From: Rhodovastum atsumiense
GTDB lineage: Bacteria; Pseudomonadota; Alphaproteobacteria; Acetobacterales; Acetobacteraceae
NCBI RefSeq assembly: GCF_937425535.1
Contig: NZ_OW485601.1
Location: 3,455,501-3,519,500, forward strand
Direction of reading: 5' to 3'
Length of the DNA: 64,000 bases
Numbering within the stretch: position 1 is the first letter of the stretch; every line of letters starts with the position of its first letter. Below are positions 25,643 through 34,608 of the stretch, piece after piece. The notes below the pieces were generated by a model that did no database searches, was not told the origin of the DNA, and worked only from the letters and a program-made list of their open reading frames with translations. The position numbers and the translations under genes are program-made.

Positions 25643-25882
25643 TGTTCGCGCCCGGGGCGCTTCTCCACGGCACCGGCAGCGTCACCTGGTTGAATGACAT
25701 CGATAACATTTGCCCAAAACCGCCAGATACCAAGGCGATATTGTTCCCTTGTCTTTGGGAGGCATGGCGCAGAAACATCAGGTCGTTTCGGATGTTTCTG
25801 CCATATGGCGATATCTCCTTGCGAGTGTACGGAAAAATGGCTTAATCGCTGGGGAAAGTGCTTTAGTGTCCTGGCCAGGAAG

Positions 25883-28174
25883 ATGCCGGCCCCACATCTG
25901 TTTTCGCTGGCATTCTGGACCTCGGTGCCGGAGGAATCGCTTCCGGAGGCGGTGCGGGCGCAGCTCGCCGCACCGCTCGTGGACCATGCTGCCTCCCTGA
26001 TCCTGACGCAGCTCGCGACGGTGATGCTCTGCGCCATTGGCGTGGCCAGGATCGATGCGTCCTGGCCGGTGTGGTGCCTCGGTGCCGACCTCGCCGCGAT
26101 CGTGGCCCGGCTGCTCGTGCTGCGGCGCATGCGGTCGCGCTATGCCGCCGGTGTCCCGCGCGACATCCTGGCGGCCACCCGCGGCTATTTCGCCGTCGGC
26201 ACCCTGTGGGCCGTGAACAGCGGCGTGTTCGCCTGTTTCTGCATCCTGTACACCAACGACGAGGTGATGCGGCTGCTGGTGACAGTGATGGCCTTCGGCA
26301 CCGCCGGCGGCACCGCCTCGCGCAATGCCGGGACGCCGCGCTTCGCCCTGCTGCAGCTCGCGGCCTGGCTGTCGCCGGTCGCCATCGCCGCGACCGCGGC
26401 CGGCCCGCAATACTGGGGCGTCACCGCGCTGGTGCTGCTCTACGGCATCGCCCTGGGCTTCATCGTCCGGCGGCACTTCCGGCACATCCTCGCCCTGATG
26501 TCCGCCGAGCGCGCCAAGGACGAGCTGGCCACCCGCTTCGGCGTCGCGCTCGACAACATGAAGCAGGGGCTCGCGCTGTATGACGCCGAAGGCCGGCTGC
26601 AGGTGGTCAACCGCCGCCTGCACGAGATCTTCGCCCTGCCACCGGGCAGCCTGGTCCTGGGCATGACGGAAGCCGAGGTGAACGCCCGCTGTGCCGTGCA
26701 CGCCCAGGAGCGGGCCGGCGCGGCCGGGCCGGGCTGGGTCGAGGGGCGGCTGGCCACGCATAGCGGCCGCGCGGTCGCGGTCTCGCGCGAAAGCCTCGCC
26801 GATGGCGGCTGGGTCATCACCTGCGAGGACATCACCGAGCGCTGCCGCGACGAGGCGCGCATCGCCTACATGGCGCGCCATGACAGCCTCACCGGCCTGC
26901 CCAACCGCGCCCTGTTCGCCGAGCGCATGGAGCAGGCGGTGGCGCGGCTCGGGCGCGGCGAGCCCTTCGCCCTGCTGTGCCTCGACCTCGACGGGTTCAA
27001 GACGGTCAACGACACGCGCGGCCATGCCACCGGCGACCGGCTGCTCTGCATGGTCGCCGAACGCATCCGCGCCTGCCTGCGCGAGGTCGACACCGTGGCG
27101 CGGCTTGGCGGCGACGAATTCGCCATCCTGCTGCCGCGCGCGCAAGGCCTCGCCGAGGTGGAGCCGGTCGCGCAGCGGTTGATCGCGGCGGTCGGCAGCC
27201 CCTGTCCCATCGACGGCAAGCCGGCCGCGGTGGGCGTGAGCATCGGCGCCGCCTTCGCCCCCGCCGACGCCAGCAGCCCGGACACGCTGATGCGCCAGGC
27301 CGACATGGCGCTCTACCGGGCGAAAGAAAGCGGGCGCGGCTGCCTCCGCCGCTTCGATCCGGAGATGGAGCAGCGGCTGCGGCTGCGACAGAGCCTGGAG
27401 GCGGATCTGCGGGGCGCCCTCGCCCGCGGCGAGTTCGAGGTGCATTACCAGCCCATCGTCGACCTGGCCGGCGCGCGCGTCGTCTGCTGCGAGGCGCTGC
27501 TGCGCTGGCGTCCCCACGGGCGCGGCCTGGTGCCGCCCGGCAGCTTCATCTCCGTGCTGGAGGAGATCGGTCTGATCGGCCTGGTGGGCGCCTGGGTGCT
27601 GCGCACGGCCTGCGCCGATGCCGCGCTCTGGCCCGAGGGCGTGCGGGTCGCCGTCAACGTCTCGTCCGCCCAGTTCGAGGGCGATGCCCTGGTGGGCGTG
27701 GTCGAGGCCGCCTTGCGGGAGTCGGGGCTGCCGGCCTGCCGGCTGGACCTGGAAATCACCGAGGCCGTGATCCTGAACGATGACGCGGCGATCTTCGCGA
27801 CGCTGCACCGGATCAGGAAGATGGGCGTGCGGGTGGCGCTGGATGATTTCGGCACCGGTTATTCCTCGCTGAGCTACCTGCGCCGTTTCCCGCTCGACAA
27901 GCTCAAGATCGACCGGTCCTTCGTGAGCGGCCTCGACGGCTCGCACGCCGCCACCTCGATCGTGCAGGCCATCGTCACCCTCGCCCGCAGCCTCGACCTG
28001 CGCACCATCGCCGAAGGCGTGGAAACGCAGGACCAGTTGGACCGGCTGTGCCGGCTCGGCTGCGACGAGGTGCAGGGCTATCTCTTCAGCGCCCCGCGCC
28101 CGAACGCGGAGCTGCCCGCGATGCTGCACCGGATCGACGGGGCGGCGCAGCAGGCGCTGCCGGCCCGCCCCTGA
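25883..28174 (+). CDS. Membrane PAS-GGDEF-EAL protein
   Basis: 763 residues from ATG 25883 (AGGAAG RBS; longer frame to 25694 without family-like sequence). About five N-terminal helices form a membrane sensor. A PAS domain (ALDNMKQGLALYDAEGRLQVVN) comes next, then GGDEF with LTGLPNRALF, LDLDGFKTVND and RLGGDEF near 408, plus an intact RxxD I-site (REVD), then EAL with CEALLRW near 537, NVSSAQF, LEITEAVIL, DDFGTGYSSL and KIDRSFV. Both catalytic sites look intact. It is the second such protein in 8 kb and controls c-di-GMP in response to an unknown membrane signal. Confidence 0.9.
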   Translation: MPAPHLFSLAFWTSVPEESLPEAVRAQLAAPLVDHAASLILTQLATVMLCAIGVARIDASWPVWCLGADLAAIVARLLVLRRMRSRYAAGVPRDILAATRGYFAVGTLWAVNSGVFACFCILYTNDEVMRLLVTVMAFGTAGGTASRNAGTPRFALLQLAAWLSPVAIAATAAGPQYWGVTALVLLYGIALGFIVRRHFRHILALMSAERAKDELATRFGVALDNMKQGLALYDAEGRLQVVNRRLHEIFALPPGSLVLGMTEAEVNARCAVHAQERAGAAGPGWVEGRLATHSGRAVAVSRESLADGGWVITCEDITERCRDEARIAYMARHDSLTGLPNRALFAERMEQAVARLGRGEPFALLCLDLDGFKTVNDTRGHATGDRLLCMVAERIRACLREVDTVARLGGDEFAILLPRAQGLAEVEPVAQRLIAAVGSPCPIDGKPAAVGVSIGAAFAPADASSPDTLMRQADMALYRAKESGRGCLRRFDPEMEQRLRLRQSLEADLRGALARGEFEVHYQPIVDLAGARVVCCEALLRWRPHGRGLVPPGSFISVLEEIGLIGLVGAWVLRTACADAALWPEGVRVAVNVSSAQFEGDALVGVVEAALRESGLPACRLDLEITEAVILNDDAAIFATLHRIRKMGVRVALDDFGTGYSSLSYLRRFPLDKLKIDRSFVSGLDGSHAATSIVQAIVTLARSLDLRTIAEGVETQDQLDRLCRLGCDEVQGYLFSAPRPNAELPAMLHRIDGAAQQALPARP

Positions 28175-28198
28175 TGCCGCCGGTCACGAGGACATGTT

Positions 28199-28864
28199 TC
28201 AGCCGAGCCGCATGGACAGTTCGACCTCCGCGTCGAAGGGGATCGACAGGTAGCCCCCGCCCGGCGCGCGGACGCGGGCCAGGTACTCGGGGCTGTGGTC
28301 GGCGTTGTCGGCGACGATGAAGGCGCCCGGCCGGAGATGGCGTTCCACCAGGTCCAGGATGTCGGGATAGAGCGCCTTGGCGCCGTCCAGCAGCACCAGG
28401 TCGATGCGATCGGGCAGGCCGGCGGCCAGCGTCTGCAGCGCGTCCCCTTCGCGGATCTCGACAAGGTCGATGAGCCCGCCTTGCGTCAGGTGGTCCCGCG
28501 CCCGGGCGATCTTGGAGGGCTCGAATTCGCTGGTGATCAGGTGGCCGCCGCCATTGTCGCGCAGGGCCGCGGCGAGGAACAGCGTCGAGATGCCGAACGA
28601 GGTGCCGAACTCGACGATGCGGCGCGCCGCACAGCCCCGCGCCAGCATGTAGAGCAGCATGCCGGTTTCCCGCGACACGGCAAGCGGCACGTCCTTCAGG
28701 TGCCCGTAGAAGTCGCGGTACCCGGTCCTGCTGCGCATCATCCGCGCCCGTTCCTCGGCGGAGAGCGCGGCCACGGCCGGGCTTGCCAGCGATGACGTGC
28801 GATCGGCCTCGATGAGCAGGCGGTCGAGCAGGGACGCGAGCGGTTCGGTGGTCAGGGTAGTCAT
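28199..28864 (-). CDS. O-methyltransferase (class I)
   Basis: 221 residues with a strong AGGAGA RBS. SAM-binding motif I is IVEFGTSFGISTLFLAAA (84-101), followed by SEFEPSKI, a DALQTLAAGLPDRIDLVLLDG stretch (acidic metal/substrate region, ending 161) and VADNADHSPEY. The pattern fits the CCoAMT/Methyltransf_24 group. The substrate is unknown. It is divergent from a TetR regulator with a clear inverted repeat in between, suggesting direct control by it. Confidence 0.87.
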   Translation of the reverse strand: MTTLTTEPLASLLDRLLIEADRTSSLASPAVAALSAEERARMMRSRTGYRDFYGHLKDVPLAVSRETGMLLYMLARGCAARRIVEFGTSFGISTLFLAAALRDNGGGHLITSEFEPSKIARARDHLTQGGLIDLVEIREGDALQTLAAGLPDRIDLVLLDGAKALYPDILDLVERHLRPGAFIVADNADHSPEYLARVRAPGGGYLSIPFDAEVELSMRLG

Positions 28865-28890
28865 GAAAATCTCCTGTCCCGATGGACAAT

Positions 28891-28910
28891 TTCTTGAACG
28901 GAGCCAAGAA
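28891..28910. promoter_or_regulatory. TetR-type operator between divergent genes
   Basis: TTCTTG (28891-28896) and CAAGAA (28905-28910) form a perfect inverted repeat with an 8-nt spacer in the 91-nt gap between the O-methyltransferase and the TetR gene. Size and location fit TetR-family operators. Confidence 0.6.
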
Positions 28911-28955
28911 TACGACCAATTCGTCGCATTCCCCTATTCGCATTGCCGCCCACCG

Positions 28956-29606
28956 ATGACCGACCGTCGAAAACCCGCGATTTCCGTCCGCAAGCAGCCC
29001 CGGCAGGCCCGCTCGGCCGAGCTGGTCGCGACCATCCTGGAGGCTGCGGTTCGCGTTCTGGCGCAGGAGGGCGCGGGCCGCTTCACCACCGCACGGGTCG
29101 CCGAGAAGGCCGGGGTGAGCGTTGGCTCGCTCTACCAGTACTTCCCGAACAAGGCGGCGATCCTGTTCCGGCTGCAGCACGACGAGTGGCGACAGAACAC
29201 CGACATGCTGCGCGCCATCCTCGAGGACACCAGCCGGCCGCCGCCTGAGCGGCTGCGCCGGCTTGTTCACGCCTTCATCCGATCTGAATGCGAGGAGGCC
29301 GCCATGCGCGAGGCGCTCGAAGACGCCGCCCCGCTCTATCGCGATGCGCCCGAGGCGCGGGCGGCGAAGGCATCGGGTGAGCACATCATCCGGACCTTTC
29401 TGCGCGAGGCATTGCCCGGGGCCCCGGATGCCACCGTGGCCTCGACGGCCGGGCTGATCAAGGCGACGCTCAGCGCGGTCGGCAGGCAGTTCTCCGGGAC
29501 GCCCCGGACCCCCGATGAGATCGCGAGCCATGCCGAGGCGATGAGCGACATGTTCTGCGCCTATCTCGAGCGCCTCGACGGCCGGCATCGGGGATCCATG
29601 GCGTAG
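28956..29606 (+). CDS. TetR-family transcriptional regulator
   Basis: 216 residues from ATG 28956. The N-terminal HTH is VATILEAAVRVLAQEGAGRFTTARVAEKAGVSVGSLYQYFPNKAAI in consecutive parts, with the signature GSLYQYFPNK. The C-terminal part is a helical ligand-binding domain (AefR-like). It most likely represses its own gene and the divergent O-methyltransferase through the inverted repeat at 28891. The effector is unknown. Confidence 0.9.
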   Translation: MTDRRKPAISVRKQPRQARSAELVATILEAAVRVLAQEGAGRFTTARVAEKAGVSVGSLYQYFPNKAAILFRLQHDEWRQNTDMLRAILEDTSRPPPERLRRLVHAFIRSECEEAAMREALEDAAPLYRDAPEARAAKASGEHIIRTFLREALPGAPDATVASTAGLIKATLSAVGRQFSGTPRTPDEIASHAEAMSDMFCAYLERLDGRHRGSMA

Positions 29607-29622
29607 CGCGTGGCCGCTGCCG

Positions 29623-29638
29623 GACCGGCTGTCCGGTC
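29623..29638. terminator. Hairpin between convergent genes
   Basis: GACCGG (29623-29628) and CCGGTC (29633-29638) with a 4-nt loop lie between the convergent TetR and DUF2478-DUF364 genes. It is small and without T run, so a weak candidate. Confidence 0.3.
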
Positions 29639-30887
29639 AGGCGCCGGCGGCAAGGTGCACGAAGCGTCCGAACCGCCCGAACTCGCGCGCGGCCGCGCCG
29701 GCGCGGATCGCTGTCGCCAGCCCGTCGGCATCCTCGACCACCAGCCCGGCCAGCAGGTCGAGCCCGTAGGCGTGCAGCCGCGGCGTGAGCGGCGTGGCCG
29801 GCCCGACCAGCGCCACCGGCCGGTGGCGGGCCTGGCGCAGCAGGCGCGGCAGGCTGCGGTTGGCCAGGACCGAGGCGTTCAGCACCGCCGCGCCGCAGCC
29901 CGGCAGCAGCGTGTCCAGCGCCGCCGGCGGGAACACGCCCGGCCGCGGGTCCGCTTCCACCAGGGCGCAATTGGGCAGGATGCCGTCGACGCCGGGGAAG
30001 GCGCCGACCACCACCACCTGTCCGCCGACATTGCGGAACCGTCGCACGCCGTTGCCGGACGCCGCCTGCAGGTCGCGGCGGTTGCAGTGGGCGTTGATGG
30101 CCGCCACCGCCAGCGCCATGTCGAGCGGATCCCACGACGCCGACAGGGCGGCGAGGTCGCGCAGGCTCTGGCGGGCGAGCCGCGGCAGGCGGGGCAGCAG
30201 GTCGCGTGGATGCCGCGGCAGCCCGGCCAGCCCGACGCCGTCGGGACCTTCCACCATGATCCAGCGTGGGCCGCAGACGATGCGGCGCACCTCCTGCGCG
30301 GCGACCCCGAGGGCGAGGTCGCGGTAGAGGTGTTCCGGTCCCCACCAGGCCCACAGCGCCGCTGGCCGCGGCGGCAGCATCGCCCCGTCCTGCCGCGCGT
30401 AGCTGTGCCATTTGTGGATGCACTGCCCGGCGATGGAGGTCAGCAGTGGCAGGCTGTGCATGGCGTCGGCGCTCAGCCGGGCATGCAGCGTGTCGGTGGC
30501 GTCGAGGCAGGCGGAGAAATGGCTGATCACCAGCAGGTCGGTGGGCTTGCGCATGGTTTCGCGCAGGCAGGCGACGGCATGGCCGCGATCGACCCGGACG
30601 GTGTCGCCGCTGGCCAGGTCGAGCCAGGTGATCTCCGGCGCGCAGCCCTGGCCCTTGCTGGCGCAGCCACGGTGGTTGTGCTGCACGGTGCCGGCCACGA
30701 TGAAGCCACGGGCCCGGATTTCGCTGGCGAAGCCGGCCAGCAGCGTGTCGACCGCCTCGGCCGGATCGTGCACCACCACGCCCGGCCGCACCCAGGGGCG
30801 CACCCAGGGGGCCGGGGCCGGCGCGGCGTGCCGGGGCTCGTGGCGGCGCGAGAGGGGGCTGGGCATCGGCTGCGGCACGTCCAACAT
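29637..30887 (-). CDS. DUF2478-DUF364 fusion protein, possible metal-chelation/transport accessory
   Basis: About 416 residues from ATG 30887 (GGAG RBS; ATG 30908 possible). The N-terminal half (DTLLAGFASEIRARGFIVAG, QHNHRGCASKGQGC, DLLVISHFSACLDATDTLHA) resembles DUF2478, a nucleotide-binding-like family linked to molybdenum-related loci. The C-terminal half (MALAVAAINAHCNR, VVVVGAFPGVDGILPNC, ALDTLLPGCGAAVLNASVLANRSL, VALVGPATPLTPRLHAYGLDLLAG) matches the DUF364 heavy-metal-chelation fold. The two are usually separate proteins. No molybdenum or metal-transport gene is adjacent. Fold assignments are from recognised patterns; function is inference. Confidence 0.7.
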   Translation of the reverse strand: MLDVPQPMPSPLSRRHEPRHAAPAPAPWVRPWVRPGVVVHDPAEAVDTLLAGFASEIRARGFIVAGTVQHNHRGCASKGQGCAPEITWLDLASGDTVRVDRGHAVACLRETMRKPTDLLVISHFSACLDATDTLHARLSADAMHSLPLLTSIAGQCIHKWHSYARQDGAMLPPRPAALWAWWGPEHLYRDLALGVAAQEVRRIVCGPRWIMVEGPDGVGLAGLPRHPRDLLPRLPRLARQSLRDLAALSASWDPLDMALAVAAINAHCNRRDLQAASGNGVRRFRNVGGQVVVVGAFPGVDGILPNCALVEADPRPGVFPPAALDTLLPGCGAAVLNASVLANRSLPRLLRQARHRPVALVGPATPLTPRLHAYGLDLLAGLVVEDADGLATAIRAGAAAREFGRFGRFVHLAAGA

Positions 30888-31159
30888 GCGGTCTCCGTCG
30901 GCAGGCATCCCGTCACGGGTTTGCCAGGCCACGGGTTTGCAAGGGATGGGCCAGACCCGGTGGCCGCGCCCGCGGTGCGATCGCGCCGGTGCGGCGCAGG
31001 CGAAATGCACGTCGATGTGCGAACGACCCGCTCTTCGTACGTTCGCGAACAGGGGTACTCGGGCCGCTCCCGAAAATTTCGTTCCCGGGCGGCGCGGATT
31101 GGGGACTAGGACTGGGCCCGGTCGCACCCCGGCAGGGGGCAGAGCGGGAGAGTCGCCGG

Positions 31160-31648
31160 ATGATGCCATTTTCCGCCGCACGCCTGGTCCTGCTGCTCGG
31201 CCCGGCGCTTCTGCTCGCGGCCTGCGCGTCGCAATTCGCCCAGAACCGGCAGGACCTTGCCAGCCGGCTGCAGGTGCAGCTCGCGCCCGACATCGCGGCC
31301 GGGCGGGTGGCGCTGCAGCCCTTGCCCGATGGGACGCGGGTCACGCTGGTCGAGCCGTCCTTCTACGAAAACGGGGGCGGCACGCTGAGCGAAAGCGGGC
31401 GCAATATCCTCACCAGCGTCATCCAGGCACTGCTTGACCCGGCCCTCATGCGCATCGACGTCACCGCCGCGCCGCCGACCCCGGGGGGGCTGGCGGAGGC
31501 GCGGGCCCAGGCGGTGCTGCAGGTGTTCAAGGATGCCAGCCTCGGGCCGAGCCTGCAGCCGGCGCCGGCGCAGCCGGTGCTGCCGCCGGGGGGCATCGGC
31601 GCGACGCCGCCGGGGGTGGCGATCGATCTTGGGGTGGTGCGGGGATGA
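31160..31648 (+). CDS. Outer-membrane lipoprotein with OmpA-like segment
   Basis: 162 residues from ATG 31160. The signal and lipobox are LLLGPALLLAACAS. The mature part holds PLPDGTRVTLVEPSFYENGG and LSESGRNILTSVIQALLDP, resembling the first half of an OmpA-type peptidoglycan-binding domain (the 'L...G..vL..' helix), followed by a Pro-rich C-terminus. It overlaps the next gene by 4 nt (ATGA), so the two form an operon. Exact family uncertain. Confidence 0.65.
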   Translation: MMPFSAARLVLLLGPALLLAACASQFAQNRQDLASRLQVQLAPDIAAGRVALQPLPDGTRVTLVEPSFYENGGGTLSESGRNILTSVIQALLDPALMRIDVTAAPPTPGGLAEARAQAVLQVFKDASLGPSLQPAPAQPVLPPGGIGATPPGVAIDLGVVRG

Positions 31649-32049
31649 TCGCCGCCGGGGGCGGCCGGGATGGGGAGGGGATGGTGACGGTGATCCTGGG
31701 CGTCCTGCGGCTGATGCTGCTGCTGTGCGTGACGCCGGGCGTGGCCGAGGCGCGCATCCTGCAACTGCGCGAGTCCTCGCCCGCGGCGGAAGCCGTCGTC
31801 GCGGGCGACAACGTCCAGTACGTCGTGCGCTTCGATGGTTTGGTCGACCACGCCGCCTCGCGCCTGGAGATCATCGACGGCAGCGCTGTCGTGCTCTCGC
31901 TGGTCCCCGTGCTGGACAGCGAGCCGGACGTGCTCGCTGCCTCGGCGCCCGCCTTGCCGCCGGGGCAGTATCAATTGCGCTGGATCGCAAAGTCCCGTCC
32001 CGACGGCGAGGTGTCGAGCGGGCTCATTCCCTTCACCGTCGGGCAGTGA
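31645..32049 (+). CDS. Secreted CopC-like domain protein without copper ligands
   Basis: 134 residues. The signal peptide ends near GVAEARILQL. The mature domain (RESSPAAEAVVAGDNVQYVV, DGSAVVLSLVP, LPPGQYQLRWIAKSRPDGEV) follows the CopC/Ig-like pattern, with the SxPA start and the GxYxLxWxxxSxDGxxxxG end. The usual N-terminal His is Arg and the DGH histidine is Glu, so copper binding of the classic kind is unlikely. It is translationally coupled to the upstream lipoprotein gene (ATGA overlap). Confidence 0.65.
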   Translation: MIAAGGGRDGEGMVTVILGVLRLMLLLCVTPGVAEARILQLRESSPAAEAVVAGDNVQYVVRFDGLVDHAASRLEIIDGSAVVLSLVPVLDSEPDVLAASAPALPPGQYQLRWIAKSRPDGEVSSGLIPFTVGQ

Positions 32050-32794
32050 TCCGGCCGGGGCGCGTGTCCGTTCCTGGATGGTTGGAATGATGGTCCCGAA
32101 TATATTGAAGTATTGATTCCAGTTTTGTCGGGGGCTGGCGGAAGCCCGGCGATTTCGGCTTTGCGGATCGCGGCATGGGGCGCCGCAAGTCGCCGACAAG
32201 GTGGCGGTCGATCTGGCTGTGGTCGATGGGTAATACTTGCATGAACATATCCTTCGATGGCCGGGGATATGGTCCAGATCCAATCATTCTTGGCAAATCA
32301 TGCACCACTGCATCCGGCCCTCATAGGGCAAATCCTTACTGGTCATTGTCGATGAATTCCGTCATATGATGGGAATATACCCATTCAAATACAAAGATTT
32401 ATTTATTTTGATTGATGCGCATTGCCGCAGAACTGATGAATTTCCGGAATCGGTGGGATTGGCCGGTGTGAAGGTCGGAAGAACACAGCCTCGGTCGCGC
32501 GGAGAAAACTGGCCGCGGAATGGCGAGCAATCCGGCATGAAGTCATGCAGGATTATTGAAATTGCATTGCAAGCGTTATGGCTAAATGAATTATTTATAC
32601 GATAAATCCTTATATAACTCGAAATCAATGTAAGTAATGAGTTGGCTTAAAAATCATATCTTTGGCGTTATGCTTTTCAAATCATTCGTGGAAGAAAGCA
32701 AATGCCAGATGCATCCATCAAATTTAGTTGATCAATCTGAGGTTGAGATTTATAGATTCAACCATCTTTTGGTTGATCAAAGTTGAGATATTCC
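32050..32794. other. AT-rich 745-nt region upstream of the GH16 cluster
   Basis: Base composition drops sharply from about 32060 and stays low to 32790, unlike neighbouring DNA. Short frames (for example 32366-32605) lack RBS and coding-like composition. Two TTGATCAA palindromes lie at its right end. It may be regulatory or imported sequence that marks the edge of the accessory region. Confidence 0.45.
32728..32780. promoter_or_regulatory. Pair of TTGATCAA palindromes upstream of the first GH16 gene
   Basis: Perfect 8-bp palindromes at 32728-32735 and 32773-32780 are 45 nt apart (about four helical turns). The second starts 22 nt before the gene. The upstream of the second GH16 gene has a related GGTTGAT element. 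Regulator unknown. Confidence 0.3.
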
Positions 32795-34246
32795 ATGTCA
32801 AAATCAATGACGACGGGAACGGCCAGGCCTTCGACCGATGGGGTGCCCGGTCTTCGGCAGGTATTTTTCGATGGCTTCGACGGAACCTCGCTCGACCGGA
32901 GCAAGTGGGCCACCGTCTACGAGAGTCCGCGCCTCTACCAGAACGGCGCTTTCCGCTTTGATCAAAGTGCGCTTTCGGTCGGCAACGGTGTGCTGACCGT
33001 CAGTTCGGACAAGCAGGCGAACGGCACCTGGGTGACGGGGGGGATCTCCAGTGCCCCGTGGGTGGGGGCGCCGGCGGGGACCGGCACCGGCATCACCTGT
33101 GGCAGGGTGGAGATCCGTGCCAAGGCGAGCATGGAACTGAACGGTGCAGGGCCGGTGCTGCTGCTCTGGCCGACCAACCTCAATCACTGGCCGCCCGAGG
33201 TCAACCTGCTGGAGACGCCCAGGAAGGACGGGCTGTTCACGGTGCACTGGCCAGGCCCGAACGGCGAGGACCAGTTCCGCAGCCAGATCTACAAGATCGA
33301 TTACAGCCAGTGGCACACCTATACGGCGGATTGGACGCCCGACGCGGTCAAGCTTTACGTTGACGGCAGGCTGGTCGCCACCCAGACCGGGCACAGCCCG
33401 AAAGAGGCGATGAGCGTCGGCGTCAACGGCAACGTCGCTTCGAAAAGCGAGGTCTGGTATGGCGGTTCGCCCAACGCCAGCGGGGTGCGCCATGTCGACT
33501 TCAAGGTCGACTACATCAGCATGGCGCAGTGGACCGGCGGTGCGTTGGCGCCGCCCGGCAGCGCCGCCGCCGCGCCGTCGGGGGGAGGATCCACTTCTGG
33601 GGCGCAGACCGTCAACGCCGGCAGTGGCGGCGATGCCCTGGTGCTGAAAGTGTCCGGGCAGGCTTTCCAGGGCGATGCACAGTACACCGTGAAGGTGGAC
33701 GGCCGGCAGATCGGCGGTACGCTGACCGCCCGGGCATCGCATGCGGCCAGGCAGACCGACACGATCACCCTGCGCGGCGACTGGGCGGCGGGCTCGCACA
33801 GGGTGGAGATGACCTTTCTCAACGACGCCTGGGGCGGGTTCTCCGGGGCGGATCGCAATCTCTACCTGGAAGGCGCCAGCTATAACGGCAGGGCGATCCC
33901 GGGCGCGGCGCTGACCTTCGGCAAAACCGGAAGCAGGGCCTTCGAATTCACCGATGGTTCGGTCATCACCGCCCCCGCGGCGACGCAGGCCGTACTCAGG
34001 GGCAGCTCCGGCGTGGACCTGTTCCGGCTGACCGATGTCGCCGGCAGGCGGATCATCGAGGATTTCGAGGTGGGCCGGGACAAGCTGGTGTTCAGCGGGG
34101 TCAACCGGTCCTCGGTGAGGATCGCGGCGGATCACGACGGCACCGATCATGCCTGGGGGCAGCGGGTGAGCTTCGGCACCCATGGCGAGAGCGTGTTCCT
34201 GCGCTATGCCTGGGGGCTCGACAGTGCCGACATGACCTTCACCTGA
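32795..34246 (+). CDS. GH16-family protein with CBM and RTX-like C-terminus (paralog 1, altered catalytic motif)
   Basis: 483 residues from ATG 32795 (ATG 32807 aligns best with paralog 2). Residues about 20-250 form a GH16 jelly roll (RQVFFDGFDGTSLDRSKW, YGRVEIRAK-like GRVEIRAK, FTVHWPGPNGED, WHTYTADWTPDAVKLYVDG). The catalytic motif reads EVNLLE (135-140), where GH16 enzymes have ExDxxE; the middle Asp is Asn137. A Ca-dependent xylan-binding-type CBM (VLKVSGQAFQGDAQYTVKVDG) follows, then a secretion-type module (IIEDFEVGRDKLVFSGV) ending SADMTFT. No Sec signal, so type I export is likely. Activity may be weak or replaced by glycan binding. Confidence 0.85.
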   Translation: MSKSMTTGTARPSTDGVPGLRQVFFDGFDGTSLDRSKWATVYESPRLYQNGAFRFDQSALSVGNGVLTVSSDKQANGTWVTGGISSAPWVGAPAGTGTGITCGRVEIRAKASMELNGAGPVLLLWPTNLNHWPPEVNLLETPRKDGLFTVHWPGPNGEDQFRSQIYKIDYSQWHTYTADWTPDAVKLYVDGRLVATQTGHSPKEAMSVGVNGNVASKSEVWYGGSPNASGVRHVDFKVDYISMAQWTGGALAPPGSAAAAPSGGGSTSGAQTVNAGSGGDALVLKVSGQAFQGDAQYTVKVDGRQIGGTLTARASHAARQTDTITLRGDWAAGSHRVEMTFLNDAWGGFSGADRNLYLEGASYNGRAIPGAALTFGKTGSRAFEFTDGSVITAPAATQAVLRGSSGVDLFRLTDVAGRRIIEDFEVGRDKLVFSGVNRSSVRIAADHDGTDHAWGQRVSFGTHGESVFLRYAWGLDSADMTFT

Positions 34247-34288
34247 TCCCGGCGGGCGGCCCGCCCGCCATCGACCGATCCTGGCGCA

Positions 34289-34324
34289 CCCGAATTCCCA
34301 CCCGGAATTCGGGCTTTGCTTTTT
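34289..34324 (+). terminator. Rho-independent terminator after GH16 paralog 1
   Basis: A perfect 9-bp stem (CCCGAATTC 34289-34297 with GAATTCGGG 34305-34313, 7-nt loop) is followed by a T-rich run (34315-34324). This is the clearest intrinsic terminator in the window. Confidence 0.8.
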
Positions 34325-34608
34325 GGGCACGCGTGAACCGGCCCTGCCCCGGTGTTCCAGCCGGGGCAGGGCGAGGCGAAATCCGATCAATAGTGATTGG
34401 CAGGGTGTGGCATTCATTAATGTAACGTGATCAAAATAACAAAATAATGCGCCACCAGATTGAAATGACAATACATCGATAAGCCATACAAATGTGTGCT
34501 TGTCTGGATGAATTTCCACCAGATCGCTTCCGATTCGTCTTGCTCAACTAATGGTTGATTTGCTAGTGGGGAGATAACCTCAACGCTCAACACAGTTTGT
34601 GGGCTGTC

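Noticed and set aside
25778..28129. 783-codon open frame antisense to the second GGDEF-EAL gene
   Set aside because: Composition artefact opposite a gene with intact GGDEF and EAL motifs.
32366..32605. 79-codon open frame in the AT-rich region
   Set aside because: No RBS, no recognisable domain, and composition unlike other genes of the window.
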